64,000 nt of DNA from Margaritifera margaritifera (lineage: Eukaryota; Mollusca; Bivalvia; Unionida; Margaritiferidae): assembly GCA_029931535.1 (NCBI GenBank), contig JAQPZY010000761.1, positions 248,001 through 312,000 of the forward strand, in the 5' to 3' direction. Under the pieces are notes generated by a model. That model was not told where the DNA came from. It was given only the letters and a program-made list of their open reading frames with translations, and searched no databases. The position numbers and the translations under genes are program-made. Below, in pieces: positions 48,598 through 62,220 of the stretch; position 1 is the first letter of the stretch, and each line of letters begins with the position of its first letter.

Positions 48598-49433
48598 ATA
48601 CATGTACTAACCATGTCACAAATACAAAGATAAAAGGAGATCGCCAGGGGGAAATTACAGTTCATAGTGAGCAGGATTTCATTATAAGAGTTTATATTAT
48701 GTCTGAGTGTATAATATATACTGAGGTACATATTTATTTTACAGACAGTATCATACAAGGTGAAACTCTCCTCAGTCACAAATCAGTCATATTCAACCCC
48801 AAACTTACTGGAATATGCAAGACTGTATTTCTTCTGCAATTCCATGAGGCAAGAATTCTAAGCATTCACAGTGTGCATGTACTGTACATACAATGTTTTC
48901 AAATTTATATGATAAAATATTTGCTGTATGAAATTGCAATTTTTTATTTGAAAGCTTCTAATTATAAATTCAGGGCTTGACAAAAAATAATACGTTTCAT
49001 TCAAAACCAGGGATTTAAGCCCAATATGGCCTTTCCTGTCAATATTTATGAATTCACATTAAAATTCATCAATCTGAATCCAAATCACCCAAGGATATAA
49101 TTTCCTCCTCAAACGATTTAAAAAAAACCCCCAAAATTATAAGTTTTTCCTCCTACATGCATGACCCTTATCCAGTTTTTTAAAATAATTTAGCACACTT
49201 TTTCAACTGAGAGGAAATCCCACATTCTCAAGTATCACAGAATAGGAAGTACGAGGCAACATAACTGTTTCATTTTACAGGGATGTGTCGAGGAGACATT
49301 AATATATAAACTGCATGTCAACTCTGATTACATCAGGATTTTCAGATTACATGACTACCATGTTTGCTCATGCACAACACTAACCCAAATATCAACCACA
49401 TACATGTACACCTAGATGTCTAGATACATAAAG

Positions 49434-50170
49434 TAAGATTTCAAGATGGTTGCTGTGGTGGGCATACTGGATATCAGATCAGCACCATTTTCATTTAGGA
49501 CAAACAAGACACAATAACAAGTCTTTCAGTGAAAACCCCATGCTGATATGACCATCTATTTAGGTGGAGTAGCAATAACAAGATTTTCAAGATGGCCACT
49601 GTGGTTGTCATATTGGATGTTAGATCAGCACCATTTTCATTCATTCACTAGACATCATAAGAATTCTTTCAGTTAAAACACCATATTGATATGACCATAC
49701 AGGAGAAGTAACAATAGAAACATTTTCAAGATGGCTCCTTTGGTGGCCATAATGGATGTCTGAACAGCAACATTATCATTTAGGGCACTCCAGACAACTT
49801 AAAAAGTCTTTAGTGAAAACCATGTGGATATGACCATCCATTCAGGAGGAGTAGCAACAACAAGATTTTTAAGATGGCCACTGTGTTGCCCATATTGGAT
49901 GTCCGAGCTGCACCAGTTTCATTTAGAACCAACTAGACATCATAAAAAGTCTTCTGGTGAAAACCCCATGTCAATATGACTCTGTTCAGAGGGAGTAGCA
50001 ATAACAAGATTTCAATATGGCTGCCATGGTGGCCATATTGGATGTCAGATTGACACCATTTTCATTTATGACCAACAAAACATCATAAGAAGTCTTTCAG
50101 TGAAAAAACCATGTCAATATGACTTTCCTTTCAGGAGAAGTAGCTATAAAAAATTTTCATGATAGCCACT
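49434..50170 (+). mobile_element. Variable-core repeat, copy 3, truncated
   Basis: Five core units of the family at 29537-31121, without head or tail. It begins mid-unit (AAGATTTCAAGATGG) and stops at 50170, where an unrelated AGCTCATGAG-rich repeat begins. Confidence 0.7.
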
Positions 50171-50365
50171 GCCCTTATAAAAATGCCATCCTAAATCAAG
50201 CTCACGCGGGCTTGTGATCACTCATGGCAAGCTCGCTATAAGCTCATTACAATCTTAATTGTAGCTAGCAGACTAGGTGGGAGCATGCGATGAGCTCGTA
50301 CAAGCTTGCAAAAGAAATTTGGCAAAATCCATGTACAGTTGCTCACATGATCTTGCTAGCAAACT
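50171..50365 (+). repeat. Repeat with CCCTTATAAAAATG end, left copy
   Basis: Starts CCCTTATAAAAATGCCATCC, then TAAATCAAGCTCACGCG and many CAAGCTCG / GAGCTCGT words. The inverted counterpart is at 54741-54777. The organisation suggests a DNA element end. Confidence 0.55.
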
Positions 50366-50994
50366 CTGCAGATAAATGAAGTATCATCTAGAAAACTTCA
50401 TATAGTGATGGTGAGAAATTTGTTACATAATGTAAAATTGTTTGCTATTATAATCATTAATTTGCATATCAAATCAATAATCTTTACATGTTGGAAAGCT
50501 ATTGCAATTCCCTTTCTGTTAGTTATTTTATTTTAATTTAGCTTTTTATTGTACTGGCATACTGACCCTAGGGAATTATGCAGGAGCACTGTGGATGTTG
50601 TTATATGTTTGCATTTAAACGTCCTTAAATGTAGAAAATCAGCAATATGTCAACCAACCAAATCAATATCAAAATACAATTTTAACTACCATCATGTATA
50701 TAGAACAAAACTTATTATGCAGCACTGGATATAAAAAAGAATATTTCATTTGTTTACATATTTCAGGAAACAAAACTCTCAGGTGAAATGTAAAAATGTT
50801 AATGTGTTAAAATGGTTAATGTTGTTCAAAAATATAAAATTTTATGGTACTGCATTTCAAGTTTTGTTCAGTATATATAGTTTATGTCTTCAATTTTGAT
50901 GTACATGTCTGGTTCAAATTTTCTACATTAATACATTTATCAGTCATATTCAACAGAATTGGGGGACACACAAACAAAAGAAGTCTCCTTGCCA

Positions 50995-51330
50995 TCATTT
51001 AATTGGATAAACACACAAGTCTTTGATGTTTGTAATTGGAACTATATTGTACTGCACATACTTTGATTTAAAAGGGACTATATTAACAGGATTTTCATTC
51101 ATTACACCATTTCCAATTGAAACTTCAGAATGAACTCCCAATTCCTTTATGATTGCATATTGTGGTTGACACAAACAATCACTGATACAAAGTCTGTGAC
51201 ACTGAGCATAAACTTCAATATATTTCTCAACATGGCCAAATTTTCTTAATGCATCATTTTCATAGAACATAACTGTATGAGTTTCGTTCTTTAACTGCAG
51301 TATACTGTAAAGACTGAAACAGAATTCCAT
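50995..51330 (-). CDS. Unrecognised ORF, 111 aa
   Basis: Met at 51330 to TGA at 50995. The peptide is of mixed composition with several Cys (AQCHRLCISDCLCQP) and a C-terminal stretch IVPFKSKYVQ then NIVPITNIKDLCVYPIK. That end reminds me of the beta-rich C-terminal segments of uncharacterised, repeat-associated invertebrate proteins, but I cannot name a family. There is no clear splice acceptor decision. It may be a terminal exon of an intron-resident gene or a transposon remnant. Confidence 0.3.
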   Translation of the reverse strand: MEFCFSLYSILQLKNETHTVMFYENDALRKFGHVEKYIEVYAQCHRLCISDCLCQPQYAIIKELGVHSEVSIGNGVMNENPVNIVPFKSKYVQYNIVPITNIKDLCVYPIK

Positions 51331-52439
51331 CTTTATACATTCTGTAGAAACAAAGCACTATTTTGGTTCATTAATGCCAAGGACTGATGTTAAGCTGTTC
51401 ATCTGAAAGTCTGTGCATTACTCGCATCATCAGTGCAAGCAACAGGACACTAACCAGTACTTAATTCAGCATGGCAATTTGTCACAAGACATAAAATGTT
51501 GCTGTCCAGACACCATTGAGGAGTTGGACCTACACGCTTCACCATAGTGAGAATGTGACTGAAATTTCAGTTAAATTTCTGTGAAATTTCAGTGCATCTC
51601 ACTGAAATGTCCTTATTTTACCGAAATTTTGGTATTTCGTCAAATTTCAGTAATATTTCACTTAAACTGCACAGATTTTGCCAAAATTTCTGAAAATTTC
51701 ACTAAGACTTCTGTACAGAAAATCTCACCAATTCACATGCTGCTCATATTCTGCACATGAGAACCATGTTAGAAACATATGCAAATTGGGTAGACTTTGC
51801 AAGCTCATGTGTGCAGTTTATTAGATCTTGTGCGCCAAGGAAAAACTAACCAAATTTTCACATGTGCAGATTTTGCTTATGTGAGAATTTGAATGTTAAT
51901 ACACTGTATGAGAAAGTATAAATTAAAAAACATTCTCTTCCATTGCATCTGACTATGTTTGAAAATAAGGACGCATTCTAATTTCTCATGTGAGTTATCA
52001 CACAAGAAATTTGGACTTTGATTCTGATCAAACACTTATTTTAAATTTTTCCTAGGTTGGATTTTCTCATGCGAGTTTTCACATGAGCGATTTGGACTTA
52101 AATATTCAGTGCAAATGTTGGATGTTGTGCAGCGCATCCAGATTATTGTAAAATTAGACATTTCTTTGGAATACAATATTACTCAAGGACAAGATTCTAA
52201 TGTTTTAAGAGTACCATTTGCAAAGCATATTCAATGTATTTTAAACAATGGTATAAAAAAAGTGAATTTTTAAACAAATTCCAGTAGCAAATGTACAAGA
52301 ATTAATTTTATGGTAAAGATGCTATCAATTAAATGAAACATAAAGATTATCTTTTAATTTCCAGTAATTCCATTTTGGTATACTTAATATTGTTACCAGA
52401 TTTATACTACATTTTTGAATGTGTTAAATATCAAACCTT

Positions 52440-52467
52440 TTAATAATAATAATAATAATAATAATAA
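52440..52467. repeat. (AAT)n microsatellite
   Basis: Nine pure AAT-type units. Confidence 0.9.
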
Positions 52468-53859
52468 ACTCCATTTCAAAGCAATGAATCTGGCAATGAA
52501 AACATTCAAGGTTTGTGGTTGTCGGCCGAGTTGCTCAAGTCTTTGACCGCCACTATTGTAACGTATTTTTGAGGTTCGAGGTCACACCTCGAACGTGAAA
52601 ATTTTGTTTATTCTTAGGCTGAATTAATGAAAAATGGTACTAATTTATGCAAATACACAATTTGTCATTTGATTAATGATTTAATACTTTTAAATTATTA
52701 AAATTCTATGGTGCAGTTCATTTCAGGTTAACCAGATATTCGAACATGTTGACGTTTTCACGAGTTACTTGATCACATGATAAAACGTATTGCAATCATG
52801 TAAATGTCCAAGGAAAATATGAGAAAGTTAAGGTGGCAAAACTGTCGAAGCAAATAAGATTATCTCATTTTTTTAGCACTTCTAGTGCATTATGTACTAC
52901 AATTTTCCTTTGTCCCTTTAAAATGATGCGTGTCCATTAAATCAGGAGGGTGAGGGACACAGTGTCCCCTGACCTTTGGATCCTAGGTGCAACACTACAT
53001 TAGAGATTGAATGGTGCTGTTGTTGAACCTACCGAAATAATCGTGTTTTGAATTTTATATATGGACTAAAAATCTGACTTCGAAGAAACGTTGCCACTGA
53101 TCACAAACTTTAATAAAGATGGCTTGAACATTCTCATTCAATGCATAACATTTGTTTTTCAACATGCATCTATAGGATGTACTTAACTTCAGACAAATTG
53201 GGTTGTTCCACTTAGTGTACTTTACCTATGCAAATCCCTCAGCAGTGCTCAAAGGATTTGACACGACACATCACCCAGCTATTGTGAGCCTATTCAGTAA
53301 ATCTCTGAAAGGTGTCTGTTTATCTCTGACCGCCTTACCTTTTAATTGTCTCAAAAACAGCTGTATAAACTGCCCCAAGATAGTTGTATTTTTTTTCCGC
53401 CAAGATTGCTGAAAATCGTGTTTTTTGAAACATGACCGTGTCAGGGGGATTTGGGAGTCCAGAATCTTGTTTTTCGCGTGACACGTCGTGTTATGGCATG
53501 TATGTGAACATTTGACAAGTATGATCCAGATCATACACCAAGTCTCCTTTATTTGCTCTGTGTGCAACAATTTTGCAAGGAAAGCAGTATGCTTTATTTA
53601 AAAAAAGACAGAATGTAACCGCTAATGAGATGTATTTTGTGTACGAAGTGCTATTACAAAAGAAATGGAACACCATATCTCTTTGAGAGGTTTAATTTTA
53701 ACAAACTTTTAAATGTTACATGTATGATAGAAACTACTGGTATACTGCATAAGTGTACAAAAGAATATTTAACTTTGATAAATACTATTTCAAGCAATTA
53801 TGATAAATACTGTTTCAAATAATTATGAATTTATATTCATTCCTTCCACTTTGTTTCCT

Positions 53860-54186
53860 TTGATTTATTCATAGATTTTAGAGGTCCACAGTGAAACTAC
53901 ATGACTAATAGCAAACAAAGATTGACAGTATGAAAGTATTTTTGTTATTTTGTTGTGGATGAGAATGGAATATGAACAAATGGTAAATCTAGGTCTGTCT
54001 GTAATCTGCATACTGGAAATACTATCAATATGTCAACACACATAAAAGGGGACCATCTACCATTTACAGACTTTCTAAAGATGAAAAGACTATGAAGCTG
54101 ATATGTGTATCAATAATGTATTTTATCGTAGACTGTGCATCATGAATTGTATCAATACGTGGCACAGGTATATCATTTCACCCCTA
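53860..54186 (-). mobile_element. hAT-like palindromic element, left half only
   Basis: Read on the minus strand from 54186 it begins AGGGGTGAAATGATATACC, TGTGCCACGTATTGATAC, 'acatattgat...tagtatttc' and 'gcagattacagacagac'. This is collinear with 10962-10974 joined to 17390 up to about 17600. It shows the host sequence without the DIRS insertion. The other half of this copy was not found. Confidence 0.75.
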
Positions 54187-54548
54187 TTAGATTCTAAAAT
54201 GCAGTTTTTTGTTTTTAAATACTATCATAAAAAAATGGAAATAAAGTCTCATTTTCCGTTTCTGACAGTTATTGTTATAATTACTTTTCTATAGATTGTT
54301 GGTTCATCAAAAAGGTGTCGACTTCACCCATTTCTAGAACTGGAACAATACACAGAGATATATCAAAACTTGAGCACTGATGAGGAAAACAAAACAACTT
54401 TGGTGTATTTAAAAAAAATTTTGTTTTGGCTGTAAGATTTGAGGGTTTTTTTCTTCCATATTTTATGTTTTGCAGTTGTTTCACTGTGTATTTATTTATG
54501 AAGCTCTCCCAGGACTGTGAAGTTTGCTGAAGATCTGCCACTAAGTGC

Positions 54549-54958
54549 AACTTGCTAAGTGCGAGCTTGTCATGAGCTCATATTGAACTTGTTACAATTT
54601 CATTGTGAGATCGTCATGAGCTTGCTGTGAGCTTGCACATGCAAAGTTTTAGCAAGCCTACTACTAGCTGGTTGAGGCACGCCACGAGCCTGAATGCTCA
54701 TTGGAAGCTTGCTGCGAGCTCACGCATGCTATCACAAGCTCACATGAGCTTGATTTAGGATTGCATTTTTATAAGGGTATAGCAAACTTGCTAGAAGCTC
54801 ATTGAAATCATGCCATAAGCTTGTCATGAGCTTGCTGCAACTTCGTAATCGCTCCAATTCCGGCCTCCACATGCTATATAGCAAAGTCACGGGCTCGCGC
54901 GTGTGAAGTTGCAGTGAGCTTGTTACTGTCTTGAAATAAGCTCATAATTTTTGTAAGG
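54549..54958. repeat. AGCTCATGAG-rich repeat, right copies
   Basis: Dense in GAGCTTGTCATGAGCTCA, CTTGCTGTGAGCTTGCA and similar words. Two successive ends are visible: GATTTAGGATTGCATTTTTA then TAAGGG ending at 54776, and AATTTTTGTAAGGG ending at 54957. This suggests two adjacent or nested copies of the repeat seen at 50171. Confidence 0.55.
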
Positions 54959-55589
54959 GTGTGGCCAGTGGCAGCATGAGGGTTCGAGGCGCCCCTACCA
55001 GACATGGCTTCCAGAGTGGTAACAAGCTAAGCCAGTCAAATTTAAGATTCTCACTCATTATTGCATTCATCCAAGATTTTGATGACATTGAAGCACATAT
55101 TCCAAGACTGATAAAAAATTAGACCAGAAACATGACCTCCAGATTGGTAACAAGCAAATGTTAATGGACACACAGTGGACAATCGACGTTGCACAATGGA
55201 TGCAGAGACATACCCTAAACTCATTTGGGTATAAATTATAACCAGGTGAGCCCCCCAAAAAGATGCAACCATTTCACAACTTAAACCTAATTACCGTATG
55301 AATCATCAGTGTCCTATCCAAGTAACTATGAGGAGCAGGTTTCAGTTGGCATAGGGTGGGATGTCCATCAAACTCATTTGTATCAATTAAAGTCGAGTAT
55401 AATATTCAATGAAAAATACATAGTTGGCCATTTATAGTGAACCACCCCTACTCAAAATAAAACTAAATTATATAAAAGGTCTGGTTCCACCCCTTTCAAT
55501 GTCCATTAAAAAGTATGATTTATAGTGTTCAAGTTACACAGCATAAATTATATGAAGTCCACTGCAAATATATTAAGATTCATAACAAG

Positions 55590-55592
55590 CTC

Positions 55593-55629
<37 letters not shown>
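55590..55629. repeat. (AAT)n microsatellite
   Basis: Thirteen pure units. The poly-Asn frame across it is not a gene. Confidence 0.95.
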
Positions 55630-58580
55630 TTCTTCCATTAAAGTGGAGAGATAAGGATGAGAGAAGACAAACAAGCCTTGTATTCTGCAATTCTGATAGG
55701 AAACTGAAAAGCAATGCAGTGGTTATTCAAGGGTCAATATGAAGGCACAGTTATTAGCCCATGGATAAATTATGGTCAGGTGTCCATTGTGTAGATAAAA
55801 CAATATGAAGCATCAAGACAGGTTTACAACTATCTACTGTTAATAGTTAATAGCCACAAGCAGGACACTCCTCTTTAGTACACATGTGGAACCCTAACCT
55901 CTCTTCCCATAACATGCTGGCCCATTCTGTTCACTACATCATCTTTTGACAGGATCTGTATAGATTCTCTGATTTTATTACTACATTATGCTCCCAAGAG
56001 ATCCAGGTCAACTGAGTTTCTTCTTGTATTGCTCTTAAAATCATGTATATATGGTATACTGATGTACATGCAGTAGATCATAGGTAATAATCCACTTTAT
56101 CTGGTAGTCAGATACTGCATGTAATAAAAGTCATTATTTACTGATATATATCGATGGATGTATATGAATCTTGACTTGTGCATTCATTATGACCATAACG
56201 AGAATTGTTCTATACAAAATGTTCTTCAAATATTTGTATCGATCTTTACTGAATCAATATAACCATCTTGTAATTTGCTATAGATATATATTGTTATTAT
56301 TGTATATGCCCATTTGTAATTTGGGCCCATGGCCTACATTACTTGAATAAAGATTTCTATTTCTATTGTAATTATTATTTTACTTTACCACTATTAGTAT
56401 TTACTCAATCTGACTATGTCAGAGATCTCAATTTTAATCCAACTGAATATTTACTACAATTTATTTTTAGACATTCCTGCATGACATCATCATCAGCCAT
56501 ATTGGCAGTACATGTAGGCTGATGGATTAATTACATTTGATTTTATATGGTGTTTGGAAGTTGAAACAAAAATTCTTTGAATCTCAAGAAAATATTATAA
56601 AACAGATAAATAGAAAGAATACAAAACTGGCTTGCTGTCAGTATCAATATTTGTAATTATGTGCCGATTTTGCCACAGTATGCCTTCTTGAAAATGGCAA
56701 ATTTTGCTAGCCTCTTACATGTATATAAGAATCTGCCTGGTTGTGTACTATGCTGTTCAATTGGACGGAAAATTATATGCTCCAACCAAACAAACAAATG
56801 TTTTCATGTATAATAAGGGCTAATTTTCTGTCCTGACTAGGTTTTGGTAAACAAAACCAATATGCAATAAAGAAACGAGACTTATCATAACAAGTAACCG
56901 GTATTATGACATCATTTCAGGGGGCACTTTCCGAAAATCAATGAAAAGCTAAATTTCAGCTTGTAACATTCTCTCAGTTTAGAGGGACAAATATCAGCAT
57001 TTAATTCAAAATCTTTGAAATATTTCCTGTCAATTCCTCCACTCAGTTTATCAGCAAAGTTCATTAAAAGTATATTTTAAAAAGTAAAACACCCTGCTTA
57101 CTTCATTTGTACAAGTAATAATTATCATTATTAAACATCTGATCTAATGGTATGAACTAGTATTGACTATTGTTGCCATGCTTCAAATGTGATGCCAAAA
57201 TTTCAAAAATGTAAGAAATTGAACAAAACAAAAAATTAAAATTAAAAAATAATCAAAACAATGAACAAAAAAAAAAAAAAAAAGAAAGGAATGAAAATGA
57301 ACTGAAAAGAGCATGGAATATAATGTTTATTATTACTTCCATAAAAAAATTTCTGAATTCTGATTGGAGGAACAGGTCACACACATTCAACAGTAACACA
57401 ACATATGGTTTCCTCACAGCAATTTCAGCTGTGCAAAACAATATATTGTGCTTGTGTCAGATATTTTTTTAATCATGGTCAGGCCGCAAAAAAACCCACT
57501 CACATTCTCTCATCCTGGATGGGTCAAATTTTCCTGGTGATGAGTGGAGGTCTAAATCCACTGGTCACCAGTGAGAAGGAAAATTTTCTTCTAAAAATGT
57601 ACAAAACTTGAGTTATTCTTGTTATAAGTGTTGATTTCCACCAATAATGTTATACATCATGAATAATGGCAGCAAAAGATCAAAGCATCTAGGTAACACT
57701 GATCGATGTAAATATTGTACTAAAAGCTTACAACAATTCATGGTCTCCATCAAGTCAGATCACTGCCATTGTTTGTTATGAAAATATATGCTTTAACAGT
57801 TTTATCCAAATACATATTTAAAAAAATAGAATTGAGTAATTTTATTTTGATTATTTCAACATAACCCTAAATAATTTTACAACAATTACACTGTTTAAAT
57901 CTGGTCCAGATACGATGATTTGTTACCATATTTTAGTACATCTGGGTAACTAGGAAACAGAGAGCAAAATAACAAAGCGAACAACTGATTACTTCATTAC
58001 TAAACCTAACCAGTCTGAGTCATTTAACGGTATATCAGTCAAAGAAACACCACAACAGGTTTATTTTGCCAGGAAAGCCTGCTGTCAACAGCAGACACTG
58101 ATTTAAACAACATGGCTGCTGTTTATTACTAGTAATTTTGCTTATACTGGAAAGATGGTTGGTACCGATCACAATATATATGAATAGGACAGTCTTAGCC
58201 AGAAAGAAGTTGATGAGAGCTTTTGAATGTGAACACCTGAAAGCATGCAACTGTGATAAGCTGAGCAATTCAGGAGTTGGTCGATTTTAAATTTAAAATC
58301 ATGTACAATTTCACATCCCCTCCCCCCCCCCTTTAAAAATTGGCCACTCCATTACATAAGAAACTTATTTCATAATCTACCAAATTACCTTCACAGTTTA
58401 CTCAACTTTGATAGTCTATTTAACAATATTTAATATCACTCACAGAAAGGATTTGCAAAATAATGTTAGCTTACACTTATATTCCTATTTTCACAGTAGT
58501 AATAATCCATTTATGTGCAACTGAGTTCATTTTTTGTTCCTTTAATTTCACTTTTGCTACATTCGTTTTGGTTCTTTTTC

Positions 58581-58860
58581 ATTGATTTCCCCATGATTTC
58601 ATCCACTTTCAATCATTTTCATTGATTTCCCCATGATTTCATCCACTTTCAATCATTTTCATTGATTTCCCCATGATTTCATCCACTTTCAATCATTTTC
58701 ATTGATTTCCCCATGATTTCATCCACTTTCAATCATTTTCATTGATTTCCCCATGATTTCATCCACTTTCAATCATTTTCATTAATTTCCCCATGATTTC
58801 ATCCACTTTCAATCATTTTCGCTGATTTCCACATGATTTCATCCACTTTCAATTATTTTC
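58581..58860. repeat. 40-bp minisatellite, seven copies
   Basis: The unit ATTGATTTCCCCATGATTTC plus 20 bases starts at 58581, 58621, 58661, 58701, 58741, 58781 and 58821. The first five are identical. The sixth has one change and the seventh several, so divergence is confined to one edge. Confidence 0.97.
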
Positions 58861-60576
58861 TTTCCATTTTGGTGATTAGGTATGTCATCTAGTTGAGCCA
58901 TGTATTGTATTCTTAACACCCCCCACCCCTTCTATGACCTAAAAATCAAGTGAGCATATTATGAAAGAAAAAGACTGACCTGCAAGTGACCTTACAAGTT
59001 CTAAAATAAAGTCATCTGGTCTGCCAAACTTTTATGCTTCTGAAAAAATGTAAAATGTGTTCATACTGCCCTGCAGTGAAGCAGTAGTTGCAGTATCAAT
59101 GTCGCTTCATGGTAAATCATAGACAATTTCAAAAACAACTCTTACTAATAGCAGACCATGGGCACAATGGGAACAATACTTAGGATTATTTGATCTCTTC
59201 TGAGAGGCAAGCAAGTCTCTCTCTCTCTACTATGATGAGAATGTTCCAAATGACAGTTAAAGTGAATCTAGAGAAATCAGTCACATGTTTTAATTCTGAA
59301 GCACATAACAATGTTCTATACAACCTAAAATCTTAAAAATTATTCAATGGTTAAATGTAATTCAAATGCAGAATCTGATCGTCAAAATGGAATTAAAGGT
59401 ATACAGTTTTTCACAGTCATTTGTTCCTGCTTCCAGGACCTCCAGTCTGCCACAAGGCTTGAAATCTGCTGATCACAGACTAATTATCAATCACGATTTC
59501 TGATTTACCTGTTACTCACTGATGCAGCTGAGTGTACACAACATGCCGGACAATTGTAATGATAAATGGGAGGTTGACATAATCATGTATAACAAGCTAG
59601 CTGTAATTCTGTCAGATCTATTTGTTTCAAATAAACAAGAAAAAGGGTACAATAAACTCTGCAACATTCTGATATGATGATTTAAGTACACTAAAACAGC
59701 CAGAATAAATCACTAGGAATGGCTGTGATAAATCATTTGCATGAGACTGCATCTAAGTTTACAATCATGATGGAGACGGCATCTAAGTTGACAACCATGA
59801 TGAAAAATGCATCTAAGTTTACAACCATGATGAAAACTGGCTTGTTTTTATCAATAACTCAAGCCTAAAATGTCTATATCGATACAACGGCAAACTCAGC
59901 ATAATGACAAAATTGTGCGTAACCAAGTTGGTTATTGTAATAATAGTTAACTGTACCAAATGTCCATGATTGACAGAAATATGACCCTAAATTTCCATTG
60001 ACATTCTCCAAATCTTAAAGAGATGTGGCCGCATATACTCAAAACTGAAGCTCAAGATAAAAATTCTGACAGTTTGTAACTTCAATCAGAATAATATTAG
60101 AATCTGAACTACATGTATCAACATTTGTTAAAATTTGGATCCTTCCACTAGAACACTTAATTTCAAGGATATAGATGCACTCCAAGAATATAAAGTTTGG
60201 GGTTTTGCACAGGAATGTAAGTTTTGAAATTTTTGAGATTACAGAACGTGGATTTGAACTTTTTAAAGCAGATTAGATTTTGTAATTTAAGAAAGCTCTG
60301 GAATTCATGGCATAAGTACTGGTTAAAAGTGCAGTAAAACCAAAAGATAAAGTGTTACATTCAAGACATCTCTACACTAATGGAGTTCCCGCTATACATG
60401 TATTTCCTTCAATTTATCATCTAGTGCATTAATTTAGTTATACACTCGCACAGCACTCTGGAAGATTTTGAAAATAAAAGTACAGGGTCATATTTCTCTA
60501 AAAACTGCGAATACAGTATATACATGTAGAAAACTGAAGATCGAAATTTAAACAAGTATCTATCAAAAAGACTGAT

Positions 60577-61467
60577 GCTCTACTGGCTGAACAGAATTTC
60601 CAGGAATTCAAGATGAGATCATTTCTTCCTTTTAACTGCTGAATGTTGAAACCATTTCTGATATTCTTCAATGATAACAAGATTTTCAAATTAGCTGCTA
60701 TGGTGGACATACTGCATGTCAGATTGGCACCATTTTCATTTCAGACCAACAAGACATCTTTTTAAGTCTTTTCATGGAAACACCATGTTGATATGACTTT
60801 TCATTTTGGAGGAGTAACGAAAACAAAAGAGATAAGATTTTCAAGATGGCCACTGTGGTGGCCATACTGGACATCAGATCGGCACTATTTTCATTTATGT
60901 CCAAATAGACATCATAAGAAGGTCTTTTAGTGAAACACCATGTTCATATGACCATCCATTCACAAGTAGCGATAACAAGATTTTTAAGATGGCCACTGTG
61001 ACGGGCATATTGAATTGTCAGATCAGCACCATTTTCATTCAGGACCAACCAGACATCATAAGACATCTTCCGGTGAATACCCCATGTTAATATGACTTTC
61101 TGTTCAGGAAGAGTAGTGATTAGAGTTTCCAGATGACTGCTGTGGTGGCCATATTGGACTTCAAATCGGCAAACATTTCCATCTAGGACCAACTAGACAT
61201 CATAAAAAGTAATTCAATGAAAACCCCATACTGATGGGACCATCCATTCAGGAGAAGCAATAACACGATTTTCAAAATGACCACTGTGGTGGCCATATTG
61301 GCTGTCCAAGCGACACAATTTTCACTTAGGACCAACTAGACCATGTGATGAATGTGCTGTAAAGTTTTATGGCAATCCTCCGAGTAGTTTAGGAGGAGCA
61401 GTGATAAGAAACTTGTGCTAAAGGGCAGACCATCCCATAAGCTCTCCTGGTCTATGACAAGTAGAGC
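60577..61467 (+). mobile_element. Variable-core repeat, copy 4 (0.89 kb)
   Basis: Same head (GCTCTACTGGCTGAACAG, CAGGAATTCAAGATGAGA) and tail (ATGAATGTGCTGTAAAG, AACTTGTGCTAAAGGGCAGA, CAAGTAGAGCTAA) as copies 1 and 2. It has only about five core units, spaced 155, 144 and 143 bp where measured. Confidence 0.75.
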
Positions 61468-61740
61468 TAAAAACTGAGAGACAAGTACTAGAAACTGAAG
61501 GTGCTGGAAGCAAGGCTTCTCATTACACAGAGTTCTGGTTCTAATGCATCAAGACTCATACAAGTGTTAGACACTACCTTGGACAAAACATATAAAACAA
61601 CTCTTACATGTGTTAGGCACTACCTTGGACACAACATATAAAACAATGGTTCCACACAACACTATATCTTTCCTTGTCCAGCCTTATCCAATTTTGTTTC
61701 TGTTGGTTATTTCAAGTGAATTTCCCTTTTTATGCCATGT

Positions 61741-61758
61741 GTGTATGTGTGTGTGTGT

Positions 61759-61818
<60 letters not shown>
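61741..61818. repeat. GT/TA microsatellite
   Basis: (GT)n at 61741-61760 leading into (TA)n at 61762-61810 and a short CA run. Confidence 0.95.
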
Positions 61819-61824
61819 TTTTAG

Positions 61825-62220
61825 GACAAGGCTATGAAGAGTTTCTGAGTTATAACACTGGGGCAAGTCCCTTAATGGTGATGGGAGACCACCCAGGGGC
61901 CGATGGTGGTTGCTTAGAATGACTTGGCTTTTTATGCTGAGAAAGTATATGGTTAAATTGGTGATTTGAATGATTTCCAAGCTATGACCACAGGTCTGGG
62001 TTCACAGTGGGTAAGAACAGACTCAGGAATGGATGATGACTGCATAAATTAATACCTCTTGTAATACCAAGTAAAAGGTGTATACATGTACATACTTTAA
62101 GGATGGAGCTGTGAACAATGTCTGAGCTGGAGAGACCCAAGGGCCAAAGCTGGTTACATAAATAACTTGGCATTTTCATGCAAGTAAGTGTGTGTGTGTG
62201 TGTGTGGATATATATATATA
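61825..62220. repeat. Degenerate tandem repeat related to 2220-2900
   Basis: Three imperfect modules with 'gctatga...ttctgagttat', 'acccaggggcc', 'ggttgctta' and 'acttggc...tttcatgc'. They end in AAGTAAGTGTGTGTGTG at 62185-62210 and a short TA run. Confidence 0.45.

Noticed and set aside
48567..48980. 137-aa plus-strand ORF
   Set aside because: It starts inside the right end of a hAT-type MITE and runs into AT-rich intron; no recognisable protein features.
52574..52600. Short hairpin GTTCGAGGT / ACCTCGAAC
   Set aside because: Arms of only 9 bp; no supporting context for a terminator, tRNA or element end.
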